Shown here piece by piece: positions 11,437 through 24,400 of a DNA stretch of 64,000 nt (the stretch's first letter is position 1; each line of letters starts with the position of its first letter). The stretch comes from Phytomonas francai (lineage: Eukaryota > Euglenozoa > Kinetoplastea > Trypanosomatida > Trypanosomatidae). Position numbers and translations under genes: made by a program. The notes beneath the pieces were generated by a model that was given only the letters and a program-made list of their open reading frames with translations, did no database searches and was not told the DNA's origin. The DNA lies in NCBI GenBank assembly GCA_001766655.1, contig MJCC01000008.1, positions 1,008 through 65,007 of the forward strand, in the 5' to 3' direction.

Positions 11437-12642
11437 TCATAGCTTCGATCTTTGGAGCTGAGAAATGTAGTGACGGCGATAATATTCAATAAACCTTCTC
11501 TTTTCTCCTTTCTCCTTCTCGAGATACGTACCTCCAACTGAAAAACAGGCAAACCCTCCCGAGGCAACACCCCAGCTGACTGCCTCTTGAAGGTCAAGCT
11601 CTCCAGGGGTTTGACCCTTTTCAAGGCACTCCGCAATGTAGGAAAGGATGCCGCCTGAGAAATTGTCTCCGCATCCAGTGGTGTCGCCCCTCTTCGATTG
11701 GTTTGCAATTAATTCGTCAACTACTTTTTGCGAAACAGGAAATGTGCTCAGATCCATCTTCTTAAAAAGAGTGCCATCCGACCATGCATAAAGATTATGG
11801 GGCCCGTGAGTAATTGTAAAGGATTTTACTCCATTTTTGATAAAGAAATCAATCGCATCCTTCACATTCGATTTACCACTGATTCCCAATGCCTCATCCA
11901 TGTCAACCATGAGGAGGTCCATGTACTTGAAGGATTCATCAGATTTCCCCATGGGCCACCGCTTGTGTGGATGCTTGGTTTCATTGATATGATCAAAAAC
12001 TGTCGCCACAACATTTATCCTCCCTTTTTGCTTCCCTTTATAAAGCAAAGAAGTCAACTCTTCATGAAGGGGAGGCATAAGAGCAGTCGCCCCGAAAAAC
12101 AAAATATCTCCCTCAAAGAAATCGTCGCTTATAATCATATTCGGAGATAAGGTGCCGAGAACTCCAGTATCTACAATAAAGCATCTCTCACCCGCCCCAT
12201 TGGCGTAGTTCGGATCAGAAAGGCAAAACGCACAGGAGGATTGCTTATTATCGTATAGGCGAACATTGCTTATATCAATGGGAGTCCTCTTCAATATATC
12301 GACTATTATCTTGCCCGTATCGTCATTTCCAAAGGCACCATAATACTTTACTTTGCAATTTAAGTGTGATGTCAATTGTGCAGCATTTACCATGGCAACG
12401 ATGCATGGCCCCCCAAGATTGTGCGAATGTGGCTTTTGTATCCACCCTTGCTCTTTACGCAACTCTTCAAGTCGCTTACCGGTGTACCTTTCTCAGTCTT
12501 TGGAAAATGACAAATGCCCCGGGCTAAGTCCACCATCCCCTTTTTTCTTTGACATCCCTTTTTTGAAAGCCGCACTGCTAAAGTCCACATTTATGTACAA
12601 GTAATCAATAGTAGCAAAGCCTGCACCTGAAATGACGACCAT
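11437..12642 (-). CDS. PfkB-family (ribokinase-like) sugar/nucleoside kinase, glycosomal; in-frame TGA
   Basis: ATP-dependent small-molecule kinase of the ribokinase/PfkB superfamily. The N-terminal strand is MVVISGAGFATIDYLYINVD. A nucleotide- and substrate-binding stretch follows (HNLGGPCIVAMVNAAQL), then the PfkB signature with catalytic Asp near the C-terminus (RGDTTGCGDNFSGGILSYIA). The protein ends exactly in -SKL before a TGA stop: a textbook PTS1 signal, so import into glycosomes (peroxisomes) is predicted. The substrate is unknown; a sugar or nucleoside is likely. The start is the ATG at 12642-12640; the first half of the conserved domain lies before codon 50, where a TGA (12493-12495) interrupts an otherwise continuous frame (HLSFSKD, stop, ERYTGKRLEEL). 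Starting downstream of the TGA would remove the first strands of the fold. The TGA may be a mutation or error from TGG, real readthrough, or an inactivating allele. Confidence 0.8.
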
Positions 12643-13070
12643 GACTTTTTTATTTTCAGACCTACCTTCTTGTCTTGTATTTTCCCCTTTTGCGATGTGT
12701 AATGAAAATGCGAAAGAACTACCTAAAAGATATCAATATATAGACAAATTTAAGATGTGTTTGGAAGTCAATACTACATAAATGTTCTTGTCAGACAAAG
12801 TACTGAAAAACAATCGCTAAGTGAACCCTTCACCGAAAGGCATTACCATGTAGAATATCCATGGACCCACACAACTCGAACCGAAAGGGTGAGCTAGTCT
12901 GTATATATTGTGATGCACACAGTGGTTTATTTTTACCCAATAAGAGTTTGAGAGCAAAAGCATCAAGTAACGTATAAATGATGTGGTGTGTCACCGTGAA
13001 AAAAACGATGACTATAATCGCATTCGTCAAAGAAATAGGAAAAAAAAAAGCAAAAAGCAAGAATCAGAAA
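12643..13070. other. Intergenic spacer
   Basis: Short gap between the PfkB kinase start and the Atg8 stop. Upstream of the kinase ATG (minus-strand sense) the frame stays open to a TGA near 12740 but contains no other ATG. A pyrimidine-rich CTTTTAG at about 12721-12727 could be the trans-splice acceptor. Confidence 0.4.
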
Positions 13071-13442
13071 TCAAGGACACGGGCATCCATAGGTATTTTC
13101 TGCCGAGTATGTTACGTATAGAAACCCATCCTCGTCCTTGTAAGCATTGTACAAGTCCCCCATGAAGGTGCCGTTGGCGGGGACGGTGTCTCCGACGAAA
13201 AGAAATATCGACTTCTCCGGTTCGATGGTAATCCGCCGCCGTATGCTCACAAGAAAAGCACCCACAGTCACGTCGGGAGGGACCAGATACTTTGCCTTGT
13301 CGAGATCTGGTATCCGTGAGTTTTCAGATTTTTCACAAATCACGGGAATGCGATCTGGAGTTCGTTCGTGGACCTTTTCAGATTCCCTCCTCCGCTCTTC
13401 AAAGCTGTGTGCATTTTTGTAGGAACCCACAATTTTCGACAT
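13071..13442 (-). CDS. ATG8: Atg8, autophagy ubiquitin-like protein
   Basis: Ubiquitin-fold protein conjugated to phosphatidylethanolamine on autophagosome membranes. The 123-residue protein matches the family along its length: SFEERRRESEKVHERTPDRI, VICEKSENSRIPDLDKAKYL, LVPPDVTVGAFL, the IFLFVGDTVP strand and DGFLYVTYSAENTYG. The conserved C-terminal Gly is residue 119, followed by CPCP, so the precursor should need Atg4 protease cleavage before lipidation. The length is normal. The ATG at 13442 is the obvious start: it gives the normal N-terminal helix. A pyrimidine tract ending in TTGTAG near 13515 is a likely splice acceptor. Confidence 0.95.
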   Translation of the reverse strand: MSKIVGSYKNAHSFEERRRESEKVHERTPDRIPVICEKSENSRIPDLDKAKYLVPPDVTVGAFLVSIRRRITIEPEKSIFLFVGDTVPANGTFMGDLYNAYKDEDGFLYVTYSAENTYGCPCP

Positions 13443-15407
13443 GACGCAAGAATTTAGGAAAGAAAAAATACAAATAAAACAGTGAATAGAAAGTATGATT
13501 ATCCCCTTTGAACCTTCTACAAGTAAGAAACAAAATGCAGTCTACTTCACAAGCTAGAAAGGTAAAAAAAAAAAGACGAAGAAGATATGTTTAAAATGAT
13601 ACTGTGGCGCAAGAATAAGTCATCCGTTCGTGCATTTCTATTATTATTCCTTTGTATGGAGTGAGAGAGACATAGCGGAGATAAGTATAAATACACCACA
13701 ACGCTGACAAAAAAAGGGATAATAATAAAGTTGTAGTATAACTCAGATTCCACCCTACAAATAATGTTAGCAAGAATAAAAATCGCCGAAACGGAATCAT
13801 AAAGGAGAAGTTGTATGTGGAACACGAGCCTTGTGAAGTCTCAAAAAAAAGTCTCCCATATCCCATGAGGACGTGGAATAGTGAAGAAGATTAAGATTAA
13901 ACTCATAGAGCTAGATTTTGAAAGGTTAGAAAAATAATCCATTCGCTAAAAGCTTCTGGGTAACGTGAATTTAACTCAGGCGTTCGCTAATGCATAACTA
14001 AAGATATGGCGGTGACCTAAAAAATAGATGGAAATCGTTCCTAATGAATAATTATTCTTCAATCTGAAACTAACTCAAGAATGAAGGTGTCCATATTTAA
14101 ACGACTAACACGCTCGCGTTTAATTCAATTGGACGAAAAAAATGTGTTGGAAGCTTCTCTGATGCATCACTGTTGTAGCCTGTGATACTGTGTTTTCAGA
14201 TTATTATAATAAAAAGGAACTCTGGGATGCATTCTCTAATGCCTAGGAAGGGAAAGAATGGGGTTACATTATTCATCCCATAAGCCAGGAATAGTACACC
14301 ATTTTCACCCCAAACTAGGAAAAGCAAGCATGATAGATAATTGAAAGTATGCAACCTTATAAAACGGTATCAGTGTCTCGAAATAGTAAGCGCAAAAACA
14401 TACGACGCACGTCTCTGTAGAACGCTCACTCATATATTTGTACCACATGCATAGGTTTCGCCAAAACATCTTTTACAGTCCCAACATGATCATCTTTTCA
14501 CGGTAGTGCCAAAAGGGTCTGTAATTTTGCTTCCCTTTTTTTTTCTGTAGTTCAGCATTTGTATATGACTATCGCGGTTGGCATACAAAACAATGTGAAT
14601 TTTCGTACTCACGCATCGTTTTCATCCCGTGAGTCTCTTTTTCTTGAATACATTGACCTCAAGATGCCTGATTGACCACGCAGCAGACTGTTTTTACAGT
14701 TTTGTTTTAATCTACTAGACAATAAGAGTGATAAGATATTGATACTTTTGATGAAAGCTCCATGCTAGTGAATTTATAGTATACCTCCATACAAAGCAAG
14801 AGTCATCCTGCCATCCCTCGCATGTCACGTTCATAAATAATTCATCCTTTTTTAAAGGCCAGAATAAGACTTTGTGATAACCCACGCAGAGTTGTCAAGC
14901 TGACATCTATAGAAAAGGTAATACGAGAAGTGTGAAATAAAGTGGGCAACCCTTTGAGGATGGAAAAAAAAAGAGTAAAGGATATTGAAAAGCTATGAAT
15001 CGTCGATTGGAAACATCAAAAAAAAAGTAGCAATCATAAAAGTGTTGGGCCCAAAGCTTTGGTGTAATGCGCTTTTCAGAAAATAAAACCTTCTATGTTA
15101 TAAACACACATCGTATCTATTATGTTTTTATAGATTGAACTACACCGCACATCATTTTAGTCCTTATAAGCAGATTTCTCAAAATAAAGAAAACAAATCC
15201 TTTGAAAGAAAATAGAAAACGTAAGAAAATAAAAACCTACAGCATGTACTCTATTGTTTATTTTACTGTTTTCCTGCGAGTACGTCCCCTGTATCGTGTA
15301 TTGATATATTAAAAAAAAAAAAAAAACAGTGAATAAAGTATGAATTTAAAGATTGCCATCTACACCTTTCGAAGTTGAGAGCAGACAAATTAGTGAAAAG
15401 CTCCCTT
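13443..15407. other. Intergenic, no gene seen
   Basis: About 2 kb between Atg8 and the giant HECT gene, AT-rich. Hydrophobic minus-strand frames near 13547-13866 come from T/A-rich composition and match nothing. No tRNA, snRNA or spliced-leader RNA signature was found on reading both strands. Confidence 0.6.
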
Positions 15408-18400
15408 CTACATGTCAATAACCAGATTCTCTCTCGGCAATCCGTCTGCATCAATGGTGCTGCACTGCCGAATAGCGTACAGGAGACGCTCCTTCATCAG
15501 CTCTTCAGACGAGTAAGATGGAAGCCGCAGGAGAAAAAAGCACGTACTGCTTGTCGGAAGTGCGTTTTTGCTACCATTGTGCTGCACCTTGATGAAGGAT
15601 TTTATGGGCAGTCTGGATTGACCAGTAGTGAAGCGAAGAAGAAGCTGTCTATCCTCATCCGACATACCCTCCAAGACGGTTAGAAACATTTGCGATTCTC
15701 TTGAGGGAAGCTGAATGTCGCATTCAGCCTTAAATGCCTCAAACGAAAGTTTTGGGGTCCCACAGACGAGGAGCCTCACCTTCTGCCAGCGGAATGCCTG
15801 CAAAACGTACAATGGAAGGACCTCACTGAAGCCTAGCTGGATGTAGCACATTGCTTCTGCGAATCGACGGATGTCGTTTTCGACAATCTTCTGCGATAAC
15901 AACCGCGCTGCCTCAAGTGTGCTTGGAGGAAGCGATTTGGAGAGGAGAAGGTGGGGATTTTTTTCCACGATTAGCTGCCATGCACTTGCGACTCCGGAGA
16001 ACTGTTCCTCAAGCTCCTCTTCGGTCTGACACATCAAGTTCTTGGGTTCAAGTAACTCGACGATGTTAGGGTCAAAGACCTTGAGGTCGTGCAGCGAAAC
16101 TGGCTCATTGAGCAATAGCTTCCAGAAAAGGGGTGGGAACTCCACCGTCAGCAAGTCTCTCGTGATGAAAAAGGATGCCAACAGTTTGCCAAAAAACTCC
16201 AACATGAGTGGTGTCTGTGTGCTGTTCATTATGTTTGTGTTTGGCATCACTGCACTGGCCCCCTCGCTGCCGTACTGACTGAAAAGCGGGTTCATTTGGA
16301 ACTTCTTGCTCGGGTGCGTAGTCATTATTTCCGCCGCAAGATGAGACAGCACATCTCTATATGGTCCGCCTGCGTCTGTGGATCCGAAACCAATTAACTT
16401 TACCGTGAAGATGGGTGAAACGTTAAAGGTATCAATGCTGGAATGTTGAAGGTGAAGGTATAGTTGTCCAAAGACCGAACGCATGAGCGTCGGATGTGGC
16501 CCAAGCTGAAGAGAAGGCTTTGCCTGCATCAAATGGATGGTCACATGAGCCTTCCGGCCGGCCCTATTTTGAAACGGTCGCATGACGTCAGCCTGAAATT
16601 TCCCCTCAGTTCGTTTGGAGCACAAGTTTTTGAGAACTCGGAAAATGTCGAAGAGCTCTGACTTTCGTCTCAGGTTTATTAAAGGTGAAAAGGCCATGGT
16701 TACGGCATCGAAAACGTGGAGTCGCTTCCGGTATGGCTCCAAAGCCTGTATGGATATGGTTCTGTCTAAAAAGGCGTTTGCTCCCAAAAATTCCGTAAGG
16801 TGCTTGTAGCCAGCGACTTCGTGCGTTTGAATTTCCCTGACAACCCCCACAGACAATGACTCCTCTTCGAGAACTGTCTGAGAAAACGTATTTAACTCCA
16901 CGTAAAACTCATAGGACTGCGGGGGTATCGAGTCCAGTGCCTGCGGGTTCGCTTGGAATGCCGCGTATATCTGGTCCATATTTAGGGTGTCACTGTCGAC
17001 ACCCAGTCCATCCAGTTTCAAGATCGCGTCTAGATTATGCTGTAAATAAACGAATGGCAACGACACGCGCTCGGCGGCGGTTGGGGAAAAACTCGTCGTC
17101 AGCTCATCGTGTGCGCCTGGGCGAAGGCACAGCTCAATGAGTTGTTTGCTGTATGAACACGAGACCACGATGACGTCATCGGGTTTGGCTTTGACCTTGA
17201 GCGGGTTTTCATCCCTTCTTCTCCCCAAGCAAACAAAAACCTCACCCTTGGAAGGCTCAATGTAGTAACCACATGAGGGAAGTGGTTCATTCTCTAACTC
17301 GAGGGATGGCAACTTTTGGAGGAATCGCATGGGGTTTTCTGGTGGGAAATCGAGATCCCACCCAACAATAACGGCGCCTTTGCGCGAGCCCTTTAGGACC
17401 ACCTCAAATGTCTTTACACTTTCTTCATCGCGATTATTTTCTGAAAAGACACCGTAGCATGCCGACATGCCCAGAGCATTTGGTGGCTTCATGACGATGG
17501 TATGGTGCACACAGTGAGTTGACTTGTGGGCTTGCATAAGTGCCTCCGGCAATGGTCGCGGGGGCTTGCTTTTGATCGCGTGAATCAACACGCGTGCAAA
17601 AATCACAATCGAAAAGGGGATATTGCTGTGCAACCCAGGGGGAACGAGCGAAGGCCTTGTGACTCGGTAGCGCTCAACAATATCTGCGACTAAGCTTACA
17701 CCAATTTGCACCACAGCTGAGCCCATCTCACCCCGCTTGCAGAGCATGCGCATCATTTCTAATAAAGGGGCAAAATGCTGTACGAGCAGGTTATGGGAAG
17801 GAAGGGGGATCGCTTTGTTGGCCACTAGCTCCTGGACACATCGCAGTGCGTTTTGTCGAATCGAACGGGTGAAAATAGTGGCTGTGCGAAGGAGGAGAAG
17901 CGTTAGAGTGGGTCCGAGGTCTGTCTCGAGCACTTTTCGCATAGTATCATTTCGCATTGCAAGCAACAGAACATTGGCACTCGTTTTCACTCCAGCAGGT
18001 CGTTGTAAAATAGAAGGAGCAAGAAGGTAGGCACATGATTGTGCGACCAAGTTAAATGAGCCACGACGGATTTCGTCGTCAATCATGCCAAGCAATGCTT
18101 GGCTTGAGCTCAGAGCTGTACAGGAGATGCAGAAATGCAACTGAGATTCAGCAGCCTGACGTGCAGCATCTTGAGATACCAAACTCTTCTCCAATAGAAG
18201 ACGTGCGTAGGCAATAAGCAACATCTCCAGCTGTTTGGAAACGCACAGATTGTTCTCATGGAGGCAGTTGTCGTTGCCTCGTGATGGATGCTTTATTATT
18301 GTCCCCACAGTGTGGGACAAGTTCGAAGAAGGAAAGCGAATACCAATATTTTGAGCTATTTTTGATAGGCCCTCCAGTGTGACCGATAATTCTGTGCACG

Positions 18401-21400
18401 CGTTGAGGACACTCCATGACACGATCTCCACAAGCGAGCCTGGTGAATCCAACGTAAAGGTCAAGGAACACTCAGAGGTGATATCATGTCTATCCGATAT
18501 TTCTTTGAAAGTTCCGGTGCTGCTAGCGATGAAAATGCGTTTGCAATACAAGTCAATGTGTAAGTGAATAAAAATCTCACGCATCTCGCTGTAGAAATAG
18601 TTCTCAGCGGTATTGTAGTTGAAAAAAGAATATGGTAAATTGATCCCTCCATTTTCAGAAGCAGTCAAGTGCTCCAATGAAATACTGATCGGCTTACCAG
18701 GCGGACAAATTATGCGCAAGAAAATGTGGTGAATTTCGTTTTTGCCGAACCGAGGGGAGAAAACCGTGCTTTTACAAGGATGCCCACGTAGAACTTGCGT
18801 TACAACACGCTCGCTAATTTCCAGCGACGGAGATTGTTCGGTAAGTATGACGTCCCTCCTCAAGGACCACTTCCCAACTCGGTCGAATTCTACAAACAGG
18901 GCAGATGGAGTCGGCCTGGGAAGCTGAAGGGATGTTTCCTCGTTTATTTCCTTTGTAATCCTACCTCTTACAGCATCCCCGTTCTCCACATCAGTGAGCA
19001 GCCCAGTAACGTGAGCGCGGCAAGGCAATCCCGTAATGGGTACAAACGTTAGCTTTGTTGCGTTTTCTAGTGATGAACGGTCGCATGTAATTGTAACACC
19101 GCTAACATTCGCTGTGATTGTACTATCCGCACCATCCAAGAGCAATATAGCAGAATCATTATCGATGAGACAACAATTTTCGTCATAAGGAATATTCACA
19201 TAAGCAAACACACGCGCGCTTGTCATTTTTTCGAATAATGTCCTCTCTACAGGCGAGTTCACTACAATTCGGAATGCCACTTTTTCGGACGGTTTCGAAG
19301 TATACTTCAACGCTCTGGTATAGTCCGATACAAAAACACATCCCAGCTCCATATCGATGTGGAAAAATACGTGATTGCAATTTTCCCATAGATTAGCATT
19401 CGGGTTACTGTGAATATGAGCAAAGCTACTCAAATTAAACGGCTCGCCATTATCCTGGTATACGTAAACAGCAATATTGTTTGGTCTCGACGAAAACCAC
19501 AACGATACAACGCAGCTTTTCATCAGCCTCTCTGAAACCCATGTTGAATCTGGTAGAATTTCCGGAGACGGGGTGTATGGCACGGTCACCGTACTAAACT
19601 CATCTAATTGGATAAATGAAAGTTGTCTCAAACTCCGCCATGGTGACTTCACACATTGAGCATGTAGAACTGAGTGCTCGTAATACTCGAGCTGTTTTTC
19701 GGCAATGTAGGTCCGCTGCTCCTCTGATAATTGAACTATTTCACTGGAATTACAAAAGCAAACATTTTCAGAGCTGACCCACTCTAACTTTCCTGCTTCA
19801 AACATAACTAAGGATTCGTTTCCATTGATAGATGAGATGATTTGAAAACCATAACCCCTATCACGGACATCTACCGGTTTCAGCATTTGCAGCGAAGGAT
19901 GCGTTGTTACAGTTGAGTTGGGATCACTCGCATAAATTAAGCTGCTTCTTGGACCATTAGATCTCGTTATTAGTGTGTAAGTGATGCTTCCTTTCAGCAG
20001 TCGCTTATGATTTTGAATCGCAGTGAAAGGCTTGATATTCTCACTTTTCTTTCCGACGCTAATACCAATACCACTGCTTTCTTCCTCAACCTGACCCATC
20101 CCAGCTGTCACTCCCTCTGTTTCTGAATAAAAAAGTACTCCGCTGCCACTCGTCGTGTGTATAAACAGTCCCGCGCGTGACCACGCTGGTATAGTGATAG
20201 GATCAAATCCTTCCAATACAGTTTCAACACTATCCAATAACATCATATCAACTTCAAGAATATTTTTCCAAGAAGATGAATCGTTCTCGAATCCCAGGAA
20301 AGTTCCATCACGAGTAAACAAAGTGACAACTGCATTTGTTGTGGTGTCAGGGAAAAAAGTCAACTTGGTCACTCTGACTTTAGTGCTCTTTGCCAATACA
20401 TCAAACATAATACCATTGTAGGAACCTGATCCACCCCGAAGCCGCTCTCCTATTTTTAGAGTGAAACTAGGACCCTCACCACTGCCCCCGGGGGTATCTT
20501 TGAACGCTTTGCCTTCATCCAACACATCAGAAATAGTTGAAGTGTTGCTTCTGAGCATTTCAAAGGCCTTTTCCACCATGGGATAATTGTGTAGGTAGGA
20601 ACTTAAATGAATCCTGTACAACTCTGCGCACCCCCATAAATCACCTTGGATGTCGCGTACACCGTTTTTTTGCAACCCTGGTGAAGCGTATGGGCTTGTG
20701 TGATGAAGATAATAAGCCTTCCAAAGGGCACAACGAATGAAGATGCTGTTTTCAATGCGCAGGAGTACGTTTTCTGGGAGTAAATGACCATGGACAGCAC
20801 CGTGTAAATGCCAATGCTCTACCCCGCACAGAATCGCTGCGGCAATCTTCCTCAATTGTTTGGGCTCAAGTGGAACATTAAGTGTTGCTAGGGTGCAGTT
20901 GAACCACCCATCGATAATTACACCACAGGCGGGTATGCTGTTTAAAGGCTTTAGAATCATGTGCTTTAGAACTGCAGATGAATGCGGCAAAACATCATTA
21001 CACAATGAAAGCGCGCATTTGTGGTATTCAAGGCGAATAAGATACAAAGTTCGCTCGATAGGTCCTTTTACGGCATCAATGTACATAACACGAATCATGT
21101 CTGTCCCCTCGACGGCACCCACGATCTCATAATCATCGGGTAGACGGAAATACACCGCGGAGTCGTCACCAGAGGAGCGATTCGGATTACAAGATGGGAA
21201 CACTGCCATCTCATACGATGGAATGGCGGAGAGCGATTCCATCACTCTCTTCATCGGAGCCGTCTCCAAGAACTCTGTTACCTTGTCTGAATCACAACAA
21301 AGCATCTCACGTGAAAAAGCACCCACCTCGACCATCGTCGCGATCGCATTGCATACGCGATACTCAAAGCGAGAATGAACGCTCGCGTCATTCCAAAAAA

Positions 21401-24400
21401 TTTCCAAGGCACCCATGCGATGATCAGGAACCACATTGATTACATAGCGCATAATGGGGAACAATTTGAGCACTATTGACAAAGGAACTCGTCGGAGAAA
21501 AGTGGGCGTGATGGGCTGAGATAAAAGGGATTCCTCTAAGGAAGGGTAGTAGGCTGGACTGCACAGACTCCTGTGAGAAAAATGAGTCAATGTTGCATAT
21601 GACCTTGAGTGATCAAGCCTGACAAATGGACGCAGACACGTGCCACGTGGGATATTTCGGAAAACCACACGAGGTGACTCGTTATCGCGCGCTAAAGACA
21701 ATGTACCCGCGTTCTGATCCACAACAAAAAGGAGCCTTGTACCCACGCAGTACAACTCATTTGTCTTCCTGTCACGCTTAATGGGTGGGATACTTTCTTG
21801 TAGTGGTAGCGAATCAGCATCTTGAATATCCTGGACAACCCATAGATGTTCGAATGTCTTGAGCTCACTGTATAATGGTGAGGTCGTGACGAAAGGGTTA
21901 CCCGACACACCCACAAAATGCCCAGATCCTAAAGGAGACCCTACAGAACGGTCATATCGATCAATTCGAATCACAAATACGGAAACACCCCGGCTGGGGA
22001 TAACTGAGCCAAGCACGGCCTGCCCCCCAACTTCAGTAGAGCAACTAGCTACCGATTTATCTTTAGAAATTTTTACTCGCAGAGGGTCAAATGAGCTCCA
22101 GACTGGGATGTAGAAATCATTCACAACGTAACTCGATACTCTAGTGAAGTTCGAAAAACGTGCACTTCTTTGGTGATATACATCAGCGGAGAGTATAGCG
22201 GTCACCCGCTCTTGGTCCACGCAAACAAATCCCACTCGCAAGGACGAAGACTTTTGAGGTCTCAGATGCTCGCCCAACTCAATACGGCAGCGAATTCCAT
22301 CATTAACGTCAAAAATAAAGAACTCGTCTTCGGTTGAAAATCCAAGTATGACAACCTCACCGCTTGCAAGGCTGAATGGACTTCGTGTTAACATTCTTGA
22401 ATTTGTCGAACCGGAGGAATGCAGTCCACCCAGAACCTCTACAACGTGCACCTCAAGGAAAACGGTTTTGTCAGATTCCTCTGGAATCACTAAAAGGGAG
22501 CAAAAATGCCGTTTATTTTCTGGCCATAAGGATTTGGTAAATGCGCCAGACAAAAATATGGGCTCCGCTGAGCTGAGTTGTGCCATTACCGTTCCATTCT
22601 CCCACGTCCAGCCTTCGTCATTTGAAAGCATGTGCACTGGCTTTGTAAGAGGAGCAAAGACCTCGTCATTGACAGTCAAGTAGATATGGGCAACCCCATT
22701 CATGCTCATAGAAGCGAAAAGGGCGGAAGGAAGCGATGGGATGATGCACTCACTGACTCTACCACCTGGTGATGCGATGTAGACAAAAGGACGCTCCATC
22801 ATAAAATTATTGAGCCCATTATCCGATGTGAAGTGAAGCTGCAGTGAGTAGCACTGATCCTGTTCACGCACAGACCTCCGAATGGGAAGGTCTGTAATAA
22901 AATTAAAAGAAGCACAGTAGGAATTTGGTTTAATATTCAATGAAACGAAGGCCCCCAAAGCCTGGCAGAATACAAAAGGGCACGTGAACGAGAGACAAAT
23001 TTTGCTCCCCTCTTCAGGAACGAGCATCACAATGGGTATTTCGTACGCAATAACGTTTGGCCCTTTGGGAAAGGCCGTTATTCGATATTTAAAATTAGAT
23101 AATGAGCTGGCTTTAGTGGAATGTAAAAACTCGGCTATGCTCACGGAGGGGTTCTGCAGTAAATGTTTTGCCAGGGCCAAAGACTCGTGCTCATCCTTTC
23201 CATACTTCTTAGAAATTGCATTTGCTATTATAAAGATGGTGCGGCTCTCTTCATCGGGAGGAGCCGAGTGGGCAGTTCCGGTGGATGGACACACCCCAGT
23301 CGTAGCGTAAGGCCGTGAACACTGCCAACATTTTGATAAGGGAATAATACCCTTAACGGAAGTCGAACACATCTGTGGTTTACCAAGATCATCTACTAGT
23401 GCAAAATAAGACTTAGAATCGACGTCCCGAATAGAAACTAAGGTATTGCTACTGGGTGTTGTTGAGTCCACCAATAGCGCAAGATCACTATTGTTGATTG
23501 TTTCAAATAACGGTGCCTTTTCGCCAGAAAGTGGTACTGCTAGCATACGCTTTTTCAACTCATCAACTGTGTTTTCATTTAATGCAGCCACAAGCATGTT
23601 ATCAATGGCGTTCAGGTCACTTATAGGGTTGCTTGGTAAGGTCGCGAGTATCATTATGGCCGGTAGAAGTTTCTGATATATGCAACTGTTGCGATTCGTG
23701 CTCGCCAGGTCAACGTACGACGACAGAGCCACTAATATTCGAGTCAGAACAAACGCACGTGCAAATGATAATAGTGCCAGGTTGGGGACTTCCGTGGTAT
23801 TAGTTATGTGCATACGATAAACTATTTTACCTCGGAATGCGCGGGGATCTAAAGGAACTTCGGTAAAAGGCGATGATGATTCACTCTTACAGCCAACAAA
23901 AACACATAAGATGCCATCATCCTCGAACCCATCGCCAATATCCCCCATGTTTCCGTCGCTGCTATTGTAAAACCGGACGCCGCAGCTGGAAGACGTATTG
24001 ACGTAAATTGCATAGGTTTGGTTTGCTTTCATGCGTAAGAACAACGGCCCAACGGAAAAGAGCTCCTTGTCAACAAGTTTCATTTCCTTAACACCAACCT
24101 CTCGCCATTGCAACGGAGATTTTTCAGCCCCTATCATGCTTCCCTCCTTCCAAAATAGACGGACCGTGACATAGTTAGCGTTTGTTTGTGACGTAAAGAA
24201 TATTTCTTCGAGTGTGATATCTTGTTGGCTTCGCAAATCAAACATTATTCCATTATAGGAAGCCGAATTGGACTGAATCAAAGAAGTACCTGTGATCATA
24301 GTATGTGTCTCACCTAAAGTCATTGGTTCATCTTCAGCTACCATAATATCCCCATAAAACCCGCTTACTGATACAAGAGCGTTTCGCCTTGTGTAAGCTG

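Noticed and set aside
12493..12495. Reassignment of TGA as a sense codon in this genome
   Set aside because: TGA ends the same gene right after a perfect PTS1 signal and also ends the Atg8 and KREPA-like genes at sensible positions; TGG is used for Trp throughout.
13547..13866. Hydrophobic minus-strand frames resembling membrane proteins
   Set aside because: They arise from T-rich sequence, overlap in two frames and lack conservation cues.
14068..14110. AACTAAC string recalling the start of a spliced-leader exon
   Set aside because: The rest of the conserved leader and an adjacent splice donor and snRNA structure are absent; single occurrence.
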